DNA of 15,243 bases from Verrucomicrobiaceae bacterium (GCA_027483005.1 JAIXVN010000533.1:1-15243), one strand, 5' to 3'. Numbered from the stretch's first letter, positions 1-6,928 are shown. A program made the numbers and translations. The notes: generated by a model not told the origin, from the letters alone.

Positions 1-605
1 CCGGAACCACCTGATCCTCCTGTAAGGGGAATTAATGATGGGTTGCCATATCTATTGGTAGTGTTGCCGCCAATTGTACCATACGCCGAATTGAGTGGAC
101 CAAGAATTCTGTAGTCATTTGACGGTTGTCCACCACCGGGGCCAAATCCAGCAGCCCAAAGCACATCGCCACCCTGTGGACTGGAGCCACCTCTAAACCC
201 TCCAGGCCCGGGCTCAGGAAGCTGACCTGAGTAAAATCCTGGCTTAAGGGGACTTTCACCACTCAAATCCACCGTCCCCGCAATCGTCACATCGCCACTC
301 ACCAGCCAGACCACGGGGGCGCGGGAGGCGTTGTTCTTGAAAGTGACCTTCTTCCCCGCAGTGACGTTGATGCTCGTGTATTTGAACACCACGGCCCATT
401 TCTCCGGGTCATAGACACCTTTGCCGGCATTCGCCGAATTGTCCTGATCCCAGACTCCGGTCGGTGCCTGGGAGAGGTCGATGACCGTGTCCTCGGTGAT
501 GGTGAGTGCCCCGTCAGTGCCATTGGCACCTGGGACGATGATGGAGGCCTGCGCTGAGAGACAGCCGATGGCGAACAGGAGGTTCAAGGTGACGTTGGTT
601 TTCAT
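1..605 (-). CDS. Secreted glycine-rich protein, N-terminal part (3' end outside window)
   Basis: An open frame runs on the minus strand from an ATG at 605-603 to the left edge without a stop, giving 201 complete codons. It begins with a clear Sec signal peptide: Lys-2, a hydrophobic core, then a likely cleavage after SAQA near residue 20. The mature part opens with a region mentioning 'GTDGALTITEDTVIDLS', followed by a beta-rich stretch ('VTAGKKVTFKNN', 'VWLVSGDVTIAGTVDLSG') of the kind that begins passenger or beta-helix proteins. From about residue 125 it turns into Gly/Pro/Asn-rich sequence ending in GGSGGSG at the window edge. Function is unknown; an exported surface or matrix protein is likely. 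A GGAG lies 17 bases upstream of the ATG, rather far for a ribosome site. Codons become more A/T-rich in the last ~260 bases. It lies downstream of the kinase gene on the same strand, 229 bases away. Confidence 0.8.
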   Translation of the reverse strand, partial: MKTNVTLNLLFAIGCLSAQASIIVPGANGTDGALTITEDTVIDLSQAPTGVWDQDNSANAGKGVYDPEKWAVVFKYTSINVTAGKKVTFKNNASRAPVVWLVSGDVTIAGTVDLSGESPLKPGFYSGQLPEPGPGGFRGGSSPQGGDVLWAAGFGPGGGQPSNDYRILGPLNSAYGTIGGNTTNRYGNPSLIPLTGGSGGS

Positions 606-802
606 GGAAATGCTCGTTACATCTCCACCTAGTCGCCAACTGGAGAACGATTTCAGAAAAATGAAACCGAATCCTTTTGGGCGTATCGCATCTTGAAGGG
701 AATGGCATCATCGTCCCTCTGAGTCCGACAGTTTGGCAGAAATCAGCCAGCGATCGAACGCGAGGAAGCCTCTTGATCGTGTGCCGTGCCCGATCCAACC
801 CA

Positions 803-831
803 ATCGGACGGCGTTCGTTGGACCGTCTGAT
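803..831 (-). terminator. Imperfect hairpin just after kinase stop; weak terminator candidate
   Basis: Arms 803-811 and 823-831 pair over 9 positions around an 11-base loop; on the minus-strand transcript one position is an A-C mismatch. It begins 3 bases beyond the kinase stop codon, where a terminator is expected, but no U-run follows. The rest of 606-834 shows only another short inverted repeat near 775-795 and no recognisable promoter for the gene at 605. Confidence 0.2.
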
Positions 832-834
832 GAA

Positions 835-2634
835 TCAGTTGATTTGCTCAAGGAGCTCAAAGCTGTCGCACTCCAGAAGCGCATTTCCATGACTTCCGAA
901 GTGGAGCTGCTGACATCCGCTCTTCGGGCCTTGGTGCTCGAATGCGCCGAGCTTGGTTCCGTTGATCGTAATCTCGAAGCGGTTGCCTTTGGCCTCAATC
1001 ATCAAGTCATTGAAGTCGCCCGCAAGGCGCACGGCCGTGGAGAAACTCCAGGGAGAAATCGCCTCGTAGTCGCCGTCCCTGTTGCAGTAGAAGCGCCAAT
1101 TCCCGTCACCCCGAATCTCAACCCTGTAGGTGCTGTTGCCACTGGAGCGGAATCCGACTCCCCAGAACGCGGAGGTGGACTCTGCCGCGTAGATGCCTGA
1201 GTTCGAAATGCGGGTCCGGGTGCGAATGAGCGTGGAATCCCCTGCTTCCGAGGCACTCGCCGAGAATCCGAAGCTCCCGTAATCGGTCCGTCGCATCGTG
1301 TAAAATCCGTTGTTGAGCGCGGTTTCACTCTTGCTGTCCTTGGTCACTCCGAAAGGTGTGGAATCATCGAAATCTTCTGAAATCAAGGTGTGATACCTGG
1401 GTTCAGGCAATTCCGCAGTGGCAAGATCATCGACAGTCATCCCGTCCGCATTGCCGCCGGAGGGGTTCCGCCAGCCAGAGTTCCCAAGCCATGCTGCCAG
1501 GGATGCCCCGACCAGCGCGCTCATGATGGCCAACGGATACCTCTTCTTGTAGGAGGGTTGGGGAGGGGAACCCTGCCTGACGTGCGCCTTTTCCTGGATC
1601 GCCTCTGCTGCCGGGTGTTTGCCGCTTGAACCCATGCTCACCGCTTCATTTGACCCATTTTCCTTGGGCTTCGATTTGCCAGAGTCGATCTTCAAGGGAG
1701 CGTTCAAGCTCAGAAGTTCGGAGCAAAACTCAGCCACCGATCCATAGCGATCCAGAGGGTCGGGTTGAAGGGATTTCTCCAAGGTAGCGTCCAGCCTGGA
1801 ATCCACCTGCAGACAATCGCTTGGCCTTTTCCACGCGCCCACCGGCAGCTTGCCCGTGAGCATTTCGTAAAGTACCGCGCCCAGGGAATAGATGTCCGCC
1901 CGCTCATCGACGCGCTTCCCTGCAATTTGCTCAGGGGCGGAGTATCCAAAAGTCCAGCCGTCACCCGCACCCAGAGTTCCCTGAGTCGCGCCGGGATGTG
2001 TCGGCGGCACCACGATCCTCGCGATGCCGAAATCCGTGACACGCACGCAGGCCTGTCCGTCCACCAGGATGTTCTGCGGCTTGAGGTCCAAATGCAGGAC
2101 TCCAAGCGAATGGGCGTGTCTGACAGCATCACAAATCTGCGAGAAGAGGTCCAGCACCTCGGACGGCTGCATGGGGCGCTCCGCACAAAGGGACCGAAGA
2201 TCGCAGCCATCGACAAGATCCATGACGAGGTAGGGAAGTCCGCTGGGAGTGACGCCGGAATCAAGGATCCGCACGATGTTTCTGTGACTCAGACGTTTCA
2301 TCGCCGAGGCCTCGACCTCGAACCTCGCCCGGACGGCTTTGGTTGCTGTGATCTCCTCCGCAAGGACCTTGATGGCCACATCCTTGGATGAGGTAAGGTC
2401 AAGCGCGTGATACACGGCTCCCGTAGAGCCCCGCTCGATGAATCGCCGGAACTCATAAAGCTCGGCGAATTCCCGGTTGAGATCCTCCAGTGACAGCTCG
2501 AAGCAGGAGGTGCATGCGAAAATCGGGCAGACCCGCTCCAAAAGGCAATTGGGACACCACCGGAATGGCATCCTGTCCGGCAGCTTGGTCCCACATTTGG
2601 AGCAGGCTGCATGTTCTTTGAGGTCTTCTCCCAC
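835..2634 (-). CDS. Membrane Ser/Thr protein kinase with N-terminal zinc ribbon and C-terminal lectin-like domain
   Basis: 599 residues. Cysteines 11/14 and 27/30 form a CxxC-12-CxxC zinc ribbon, with three more at 36, 41 and 44. The Hanks-type kinase domain spans about 61-311: degenerate glycine loop (RGSTGAVY, 68-75), VAIK lysine 89, helix-C Glu-108, catalytic HLDLKPQN at 181-188 with Asp-183, DFG at 201-203, APE at 233-235. The catalytic residues are present, so activity is likely; HRD is HLD, and the first glycine of the loop is missing. After a hydrophilic linker a transmembrane segment lies at about 366-384, which places the 410-599 domain outside the cytoplasm. That domain resembles LamG/DUF1080-type concanavalin-like folds ('FWGVGFRSS', 'YRVEIRGDGNWRFYC', 'ITINGTKLGAF'). 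The start is GTG at 2634-2632; the in-frame stop at 2700-2698 leaves no ATG upstream. It is divergent from the sigma factor gene. Kinase identity is firm; the ligand and substrates are unknown. Confidence 0.93.
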   Translation of the reverse strand: MGEDLKEHAACSKCGTKLPDRMPFRWCPNCLLERVCPIFACTSCFELSLEDLNREFAELYEFRRFIERGSTGAVYHALDLTSSKDVAIKVLAEEITATKAVRARFEVEASAMKRLSHRNIVRILDSGVTPSGLPYLVMDLVDGCDLRSLCAERPMQPSEVLDLFSQICDAVRHAHSLGVLHLDLKPQNILVDGQACVRVTDFGIARIVVPPTHPGATQGTLGAGDGWTFGYSAPEQIAGKRVDERADIYSLGAVLYEMLTGKLPVGAWKRPSDCLQVDSRLDATLEKSLQPDPLDRYGSVAEFCSELLSLNAPLKIDSGKSKPKENGSNEAVSMGSSGKHPAAEAIQEKAHVRQGSPPQPSYKKRYPLAIMSALVGASLAAWLGNSGWRNPSGGNADGMTVDDLATAELPEPRYHTLISEDFDDSTPFGVTKDSKSETALNNGFYTMRRTDYGSFGFSASASEAGDSTLIRTRTRISNSGIYAAESTSAFWGVGFRSSGNSTYRVEIRGDGNWRFYCNRDGDYEAISPWSFSTAVRLAGDFNDLMIEAKGNRFEITINGTKLGAFEHQGPKSGCQQLHFGSHGNALLECDSFELLEQIN

Positions 2635-2831
2635 CTTTTGGCAGTGAATCAGTTGTTGGCGACAAGAGGCTCCGTAGAGAACGCGCCAAGCAGCGCATCA
2701 CTCCATCTAGTGAAGTCGATCACCCGTATTTCTCACAGACTCAAAATCGGCAAAAATTGCAGCCCAACTGCTCTTTCTCCTTTAATCTTTCGCCTCGCCG
2801 AAAACATCCTCCGTCAAATTCCTTTTATCCA
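2635..2831. promoter_or_regulatory. Divergent intergenic region between kinase and ECF sigma genes
   Basis: These 197 bases must hold the promoters for both the kinase (minus) and the sigma factor (plus). A TTGCAG at 2757-2762 and TTTAAT at 2781-2786, 18 bases apart, are the nearest thing to a sigma-70 promoter facing the sigma gene, but the -35 match is poor. No good Shine-Dalgarno site precedes either start codon. Autoregulation by the ECF factor is plausible, but no ECF-type motif could be recognised. Confidence 0.35.
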
Positions 2832-3524
2832 ATGATGGAGTCAGCCGATTTGTTTCCCACCACGCGATACAGCGTGATCGACCGATCTGCGGCGGATCAC
2901 GAGAGGTTTCTGGAGGGGTTCGGTGATCTTTTCCGGATTTATCGTCAGCCGATTTACTGCTGCATCCGAAGGCATGGCTTGGATCATGAGGACGCAGAGG
3001 ACCTTCTGCAATCCTACTTCCGTGATCTACAGCGCAGAGATTATGTTGCAGCTTTTGATCGCAACCGAGGGAAATTCAGGGCCTTCATTCAGACCGATCT
3101 CCGATTCTTTCTCAACAACGAGGGGCGAAAACTCAGGACGCGCTCAGGAACTTTCGCTGAGGACGAGAATCAGCCGCCTTTTGCAGATCCTGACCTTCCA
3201 ATGGACCGCGACTGGGCCGTCGCAACATTTACGGAGGCCATTGAAACGGCCTGCCGTGAATGTGGGAAAACTGAAGCGAGGGTGGAGCTATTCAAGGCTC
3301 TGGCTCCGCTTCTGGACAAAGAGCCAACGCCTGGGCAGTATGACCAGCTTTCCTTGAAGTTCGGCAAAAGCCCACAAAGTCTGGCGGTGGACATGAGCCG
3401 CCTTCGCAAGAGTTTTGGCAGGGCCTTGGAGCGATTGGTTCGTAGCACGCTGGACGCTTCTACCGCTGACGAGATCAGGGCTGAAATCAGTTACCTTTTC
3501 GCCTCATTGCAAAGCGATCGTTAG
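2832..3524 (+). CDS. ECF-type RNA polymerase sigma factor
   Basis: 230 residues from the ATG at 2832; a TTG 75 bases upstream is in frame, but the added residues look non-coding. The N-terminus 'FPTTRYSVIDR' is typical of planctomycete/verrucomicrobial ECF factors. Region 2 spans about 26-100, with a helix and the DAEDLLQSYF core of region 2.2 at 54-63, then 'FDRNRGKFRAFIQTDLRFFL', matching the -10 recognition segment. Region 4 is about 165-205 (YDQLSLKFGKSPQSLAVDMSRLRK), a helix-turn-helix for the -35 element. There is no adjacent anti-sigma gene; instead it sits between two Hanks-type kinases, one divergent and one downstream. Control by kinase phosphorylation has been shown for other ECF factors (EcfP/PknT in Vibrio), but here the acidic residues of region 2.2 are present, so that exact mechanism need not apply. 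The stop is at 3522-3524, directly before the structured RNA region. Confidence 0.92.
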   Translation: MMESADLFPTTRYSVIDRSAADHERFLEGFGDLFRIYRQPIYCCIRRHGLDHEDAEDLLQSYFRDLQRRDYVAAFDRNRGKFRAFIQTDLRFFLNNEGRKLRTRSGTFAEDENQPPFADPDLPMDRDWAVATFTEAIETACRECGKTEARVELFKALAPLLDKEPTPGQYDQLSLKFGKSPQSLAVDMSRLRKSFGRALERLVRSTLDASTADEIRAEISYLFASLQSDR

Positions 3525-3540
3525 GGCCATGGATTTGCTT

Positions 3541-3972
3541 CAGGCGAGCTGATCGGAGACCCGATGTCGTGGAGCCCTCCGAGCAGGATTGGGCGGAGGT
3601 CAGCAACCTCAGGGGGATTTCATTCCTGCTGACACTCGATCGACGTCGTAAACGCGGGTTGGAAAGTAGGTGCTCCGCACTACCCGGGAACAGAGCCAAT
3701 GCGGGAAGCCTGGAGCTTTCGACCAATAAGCTCCTGCAAGGGAGAAAAACTCCAGCAACGGCTGTGGTGAGGGTTTCGTCGAGACCCGATGACACCCACT
3801 TGAGGGAAAGAGTGTCAGGGATGCGTGAATCCATCCCGAGAAGCTGTGAATGATTGATCTGTGGGTGACCCGCCATACGAGGGCACGCCGCACAAGGAGA
3901 CCCCCCGCGCGCAGGGCAATGGGAATGCAAGAATTGCATCTCTTCACCGAAATGTCACTCGGAGGCATCAGC
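3541..3972 (+). ncRNA. Large structured non-coding RNA, possibly HEARO/omega-RNA-like
   Basis: No reading frame here looks like a protein, yet perfect hairpins follow one another: 3552-3556/3561-3565 (loop AGAC), 3576-3581/3594-3599, 3599-3605/3627-3633 (7 bp), 3666-3673/3677-3683 (one bulge), 3712-3718/3728-3734 (7 bp), 3741-3744/3750-3753, 3771-3777/3781-3787, 3790-3795/3812-3817, 3818-3823/3832-3837, and 3925-3930/3934-3939. The ends also pair: GCTGAT at 3548-3553 with ATCAGC at 3967-3972, directly followed by ATGA at 3973. The 3771-3787 stem uses a U-G pair that would be C-A on the other strand, which favours plus-strand transcription. Size, multi-stem layout and the ATGA at the 3' boundary recall HEARO RNAs (the guide scaffolds of IscB/IsrB nucleases), but no nuclease gene is in the window and the family match is from memory. 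Alternatives are a degenerate group II intron (no domain V seen) or a cis leader of the downstream kinase. Confidence 0.6.
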
Positions 3973-4000
3973 ATGACCACTGCAATCTGCTGGACTCCTC

Positions 4001-5668
4001 GTGCCCTCATTTCGAGATTTTGGCATATCCGACTTAAGGGACCATTTCCCTCCGCTTGCTTTGGACGAACAGCTTCAAGATCATCCAACTCCGCGAATTC
4101 CTTCCCGCTACCGCTTGCTGGCCAGACTTGGCTCAGGAGCGACAGGCGAGGTTTGGAAGGCAGAGGTGGAGGGGCGAATCGTGGCGCTGAAAGTCCTTCG
4201 CCTTGGGTCGGCCAGGGGGGCGAATCTTCGAAAAGAGTGCAGTGTCCTGAAGGAGCTGGCACACCCCAATATTGTCGAGGTCAGTGCCATCGACGTCCAG
4301 GAACATGCGGACTCGTGCATCGAGATGGAGATGGTGGAAGGCCACAGTCTTTCCACTCTTGCTGCTCGAAATGGGGGGCTTCTGTCATGGAATGACCTGA
4401 AGCCACTGGCCCTTCAACTTTGCGCAGCGCTGGCCTACGCGCATTCGAAAGGAGTTGTCCATCGAGATCTCAAGCCCTCGAACCTCTTGGTGGATCCATC
4501 CGGCACGCTCAAGTTGGTTGACTTTGGTTGTGCGGCATTGACCCAGCAGTCCAACATCGAGTTGACCCGAACCATCGAGGGAGTGGCGTCGGGCACTTTG
4601 CCCTTCATGAGCCCTCAACAGGTCAATGGCCGACCACCATGTCCCACTGATGATCTTTATGCGGTTGGTGCCACGCTTCACGCACTTTTGGCCGGCGCCC
4701 CCCCATTCGCCACAGGATATCTGGTCCATCAGGTTCTTAACGTCAGGGCTCCCTCGATCCGGGATCATCAAGCCGTCTTGAAGATATCCAATCCTGTGCC
4801 GAAGGGAGTTGCTGCGATCATCGCGGCCTGCCTCGAAAAGGATGAAGCGAAGAGACCGCAATCAGCGGAAAGTCTTTCTATCCTTCTGAACCAGGAATCC
4901 ATGGGAACTCCTGATCGCCGGAGATTCCTGATCGCCTTGGCCGCATGCGGGATGGTTGCTGTGATCGGAGGTGGCGTATCCAGCTTCAGGAAATTCAGAA
5001 AGCCTCACGAAATCGAATCTGGATTCCTGACGCTTTTCGACGGCAGCACACTCACGGGATGGCGGGGCGACCCGAAGGTTTGGAAGGTCAGGGATGGAGC
5101 CATCGTCGGACGTCTTGATGCCAATCGGATGCCCGATGCGAGCAACTGGAGAAAGGAGTTTCTCCAGTTGGAGGGAGAGATCGTGGAGGACTTCGAGTTC
5201 CGACTTCAGGTCTTTCTCGATATCCCCGAGTTTGACTCGGGCAATCTAGGTGTCTGCTACAGGACGTCCAATGACCTCCCCTCCATCTCCTACGATCTGG
5301 ATTTTGAGCCGATATGGAAATACAATTGTGGCCTTCGTGAAATCGGGGGAAGGGACATGCTGGCAAGACCGACTCAGATCGTGCACTATCATGGTTCATC
5401 CAAGGACGAACCATCCGATCTGAAGGGTCACCTCGTTGACGAAAAGAGATTGAAGGAGATTTATCGACAAGGGGAATGGAACGATTTGTGGATCCGCGCC
5501 GTAGGCAGCCGCCTGACTCATGTGCTCAATGGGGTTACCATTGTGGATTTCACCGATGCCGACGAAAAATGGCGACGGCTGGCAGGCGGAGTCAGCCTCA
5601 AGATCCTTCTTTATTACGGACCTTGGGTTGAGGCGAGATTCAGACACCTCCGTATTCAGAAGCTCTAG
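4001..5668 (+). CDS. Membrane Ser/Thr protein kinase with C-terminal DUF1080 domain
   Basis: 555 residues from GTG 4001, the first start after an in-frame stop at 3974-3976; no ribosome site is visible, so the N-terminus is uncertain. The kinase domain is about 37-297: LGSGATGEV loop at 43-51, VALK lysine 64, helix-C Glu-79, HRDLKPSN at 154-161, DFG at 174-176. The APE motif is replaced by SPQQ (204-207). One hydrophobic segment at about 309-327, preceded by DRRRFL, forms the membrane anchor and looks rather like a twin-arginine signal. The region 341-555 starts 'FLTLFDGSTLTGW...WKVRDGAIVG' and ends 'FRHLRIQKL', the hallmark start and end of DUF1080 (3-keto-disaccharide hydrolase/concanavalin-like) domains, here probably extracytoplasmic. 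It is likely a receptor kinase sensing or binding a glycan. It lies in the same direction as the sigma gene but is separated from it by the structured RNA, and it converges on the FHA gene with 12 bases between the stops. Confidence 0.92.
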   Translation: MPSFRDFGISDLRDHFPPLALDEQLQDHPTPRIPSRYRLLARLGSGATGEVWKAEVEGRIVALKVLRLGSARGANLRKECSVLKELAHPNIVEVSAIDVQEHADSCIEMEMVEGHSLSTLAARNGGLLSWNDLKPLALQLCAALAYAHSKGVVHRDLKPSNLLVDPSGTLKLVDFGCAALTQQSNIELTRTIEGVASGTLPFMSPQQVNGRPPCPTDDLYAVGATLHALLAGAPPFATGYLVHQVLNVRAPSIRDHQAVLKISNPVPKGVAAIIAACLEKDEAKRPQSAESLSILLNQESMGTPDRRRFLIALAACGMVAVIGGGVSSFRKFRKPHEIESGFLTLFDGSTLTGWRGDPKVWKVRDGAIVGRLDANRMPDASNWRKEFLQLEGEIVEDFEFRLQVFLDIPEFDSGNLGVCYRTSNDLPSISYDLDFEPIWKYNCGLREIGGRDMLARPTQIVHYHGSSKDEPSDLKGHLVDEKRLKEIYRQGEWNDLWIRAVGSRLTHVLNGVTIVDFTDADEKWRRLAGGVSLKILLYYGPWVEARFRHLRIQKL

Positions 5669-5680
5669 AACGCCACCGCG

Positions 5681-6526
5681 TTACCAATGCGCCCCGCTTT
5701 GTTCGATGATGGTCCAGGCCGCTGCGGTCCGGGTCTCCACCTTGAGCTTGGAAAGGATACTGGCCACCTGCTTTTCAACGGTCTTGGGCGAAAGTCCCAC
5801 TATGATTGCGATTTCCTCGTTGCGTTTCCCACGGACAAGCCACGGCACCAGGATCGACTCGGCCTGACTCAACCCGAAGCTCTTGAGTGAATCGGGCCCG
5901 AAGGCAGGCTTCAGTCGCCTGAACACCAAAAGGCGTCCGGACTGGTCGGAAAGACAGGCGTGGATGCGCAGTCGTTCATCACCGACTTTTCGTTCAAAGG
6001 GCCAGCTGGAGTGCCTGGCTTCGTCTAGCCAGGCCAATAGACAGGCCGGAAGTTCACTTCCACAGCTGTTGAAAAAGATCTTCAACCACCGTTCTGCCGC
6101 CGGAGAGCAATTGATCGCTTCCCCTGAGTCACTCACCCAAACCACTGCGGCATCTGAGGTCACCAGCCACTCGGAGTCTCCTGGCTTGGTGGTCTCCATC
6201 AGATGACGCTCAGGAATCGACGTCGCCAGTTTTGACTCTGGAATCTGAAACCTCAGACTGGTCAGGCCGATTCCGATGAAGTCCCCACTTGCCAGCCTTT
6301 GTGAGCTTTCGATCCGTATCCCGTTGAGCCAGGTGCCGCCTCTGGAACCACAATCTGCCAGCCACCACTCCCGGCCCTCGTTCAGGATGACCGCATGCCT
6401 CCTGGATACGTCCGGGGAGTGAAGCCTCACGGTGCAGACAGAGGAGCGTCCAATCACGCAGGGCGAGGCGGAAGAAAAGAGTTGGGGGCCATCTGGGCCC
6501 TCAAAGCTAAGTAGCAGGTGCGACAT
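5681..6526 (-). CDS. FHA domain protein with PAS-like middle and LuxR-type helix-turn-helix
   Basis: 281 residues from ATG 6526-6524. The N-terminal FHA domain (about 5-95) shows the phosphopeptide-binding residues: IGRSS at 25-29, SRRH at 41-44, and 'GSRGGTWLNG' at 60-69 in place of the usual SxNGTxxNG. The middle segment, about 118-205 ('AAVVWVSDSGEAINCSPAAERWL' start), resembles a PAS fold; this is a softer call. The C-terminus, about 217-277, is a LuxR/NarL-type DNA-binding domain ('LSQAESILVPWLVRGKRNEEIA', then 'LSPKTVEKQVASILSKL'). FHA domains bind phosphothreonine, so this is a natural transcriptional output for the neighbouring kinases, although that link is inferred. There is no response-regulator receiver domain. 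It starts 9 bases after the stop of the zinc-ribbon membrane protein gene on the same strand, so the two are almost certainly co-transcribed. Confidence 0.9.
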   Translation of the reverse strand: MSHLLLSFEGPDGPQLFSSASPCVIGRSSVCTVRLHSPDVSRRHAVILNEGREWWLADCGSRGGTWLNGIRIESSQRLASGDFIGIGLTSLRFQIPESKLATSIPERHLMETTKPGDSEWLVTSDAAVVWVSDSGEAINCSPAAERWLKIFFNSCGSELPACLLAWLDEARHSSWPFERKVGDERLRIHACLSDQSGRLLVFRRLKPAFGPDSLKSFGLSQAESILVPWLVRGKRNEEIAIIVGLSPKTVEKQVASILSKLKVETRTAAAWTIIEQSGAHW

Positions 6527-6535
6527 TGAATGGCT

Positions 6536-6928
6536 TCAGTTGGAACTCGATCTGGAGGTCAGTTCGATCCGTTCATTGCAATACGGACAGATCAGCTGTC
6601 TCGAGGAAATCACATCCCAAGCGACCTTGAGCCGACAATTCCCGAGGATGCTTCGCACACGTCTGTGCTTGGCGCAGGACGCGTTCCCGAGAATCGGCGT
6701 CATGCATAGGGGACATTGCGTGCGCCTTCCAACAGCAAAGACGAAAACCTGAACGAGCACTGCCAATCCGGCGAACTCTCCGCCTAGGAGGATGTGACTG
6801 GCGTCTGAATGAAAACCGCCCCAAGTCAACATGCAAAGCGAGCACAGAGCCACCACCCACTTCAGCCATTCCAGAAAGGAAACGGTGATGAGGCGTGACT
6901 GGGCGTGAGGATCTCGGAATCGGTGCAT
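6536..6928 (-). CDS. Small membrane protein with C-terminal zinc-ribbon-like cysteines
   Basis: 130 residues from ATG 6928-6926. Two hydrophobic segments, about 14-36 and 45-67, suggest a membrane hairpin. The cytoplasmic tail carries CPLC (72-75), C85 and H88 (CAKH), C97, and CPYC (114-117), a pattern that would bind one zinc or two partial sites: 'CPLCMTP...CAKHR...LICPYCNE'. The pattern looks like a conserved verrucomicrobial small protein, but I do not know a function for it. The gene is directly upstream of the FHA-LuxR gene with a 9-base gap, which suggests a joint role, for instance tethering or sensing for the regulator. The upstream region 6929-7157 separates it from the divergent beta-helix gene and should hold promoters for both; the only visible structure there is a CCCGG/CCGGG hairpin at 7060-7076. 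Confidence 0.75.
   Translation of the reverse strand: MHRFRDPHAQSRLITVSFLEWLKWVVALCSLCMLTWGGFHSDASHILLGGEFAGLAVLVQVFVFAVGRRTQCPLCMTPILGNASCAKHRRVRSILGNCRLKVAWDVISSRQLICPYCNERIELTSRSSSN

Noticed and set aside
733..1200. Plus-strand open frame of 155 codons
   Set aside because: It is a shadow antisense to the lectin-like domain of the first kinase.
1765..2391. Plus-strand open frame of 208 codons
   Set aside because: It is antisense to the conserved kinase catalytic core, whose motifs are unmistakable.
2757..2831. 25-residue N-terminal extension of the sigma factor from TTG
   Set aside because: The added residues are low-complexity and precede the family's typical FPTTRYS start; ATG 2832 fits better.
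3487..3939. Minus-strand open frame of 150 codons under the structured RNA
   Set aside because: It overlaps the sigma-factor end, has no protein-like motif, and its length follows from the paired, GC-rich hairpin arms; it is better explained as antisense to an RNA.
3541..3972. Group II intron or retroelement
   Set aside because: No domain V-like hairpin and no reverse transcriptase were found, so it is kept only as an alternative.
3609..4262. Minus-strand open frame of 217 codons
   Set aside because: It is antisense to both the RNA region and the conserved kinase N-lobe; no family features.
3850..4395. Plus-strand open frame of 181 codons overlapping the second kinase
   Set aside because: It runs through the kinase ATP-binding loop in another frame and is Arg/Ser/Gly-rich without motifs.
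5669..5680. Bidirectional terminator between convergent genes
   Set aside because: Only 12 bases separate the stops, with no inverted repeat or T-run.
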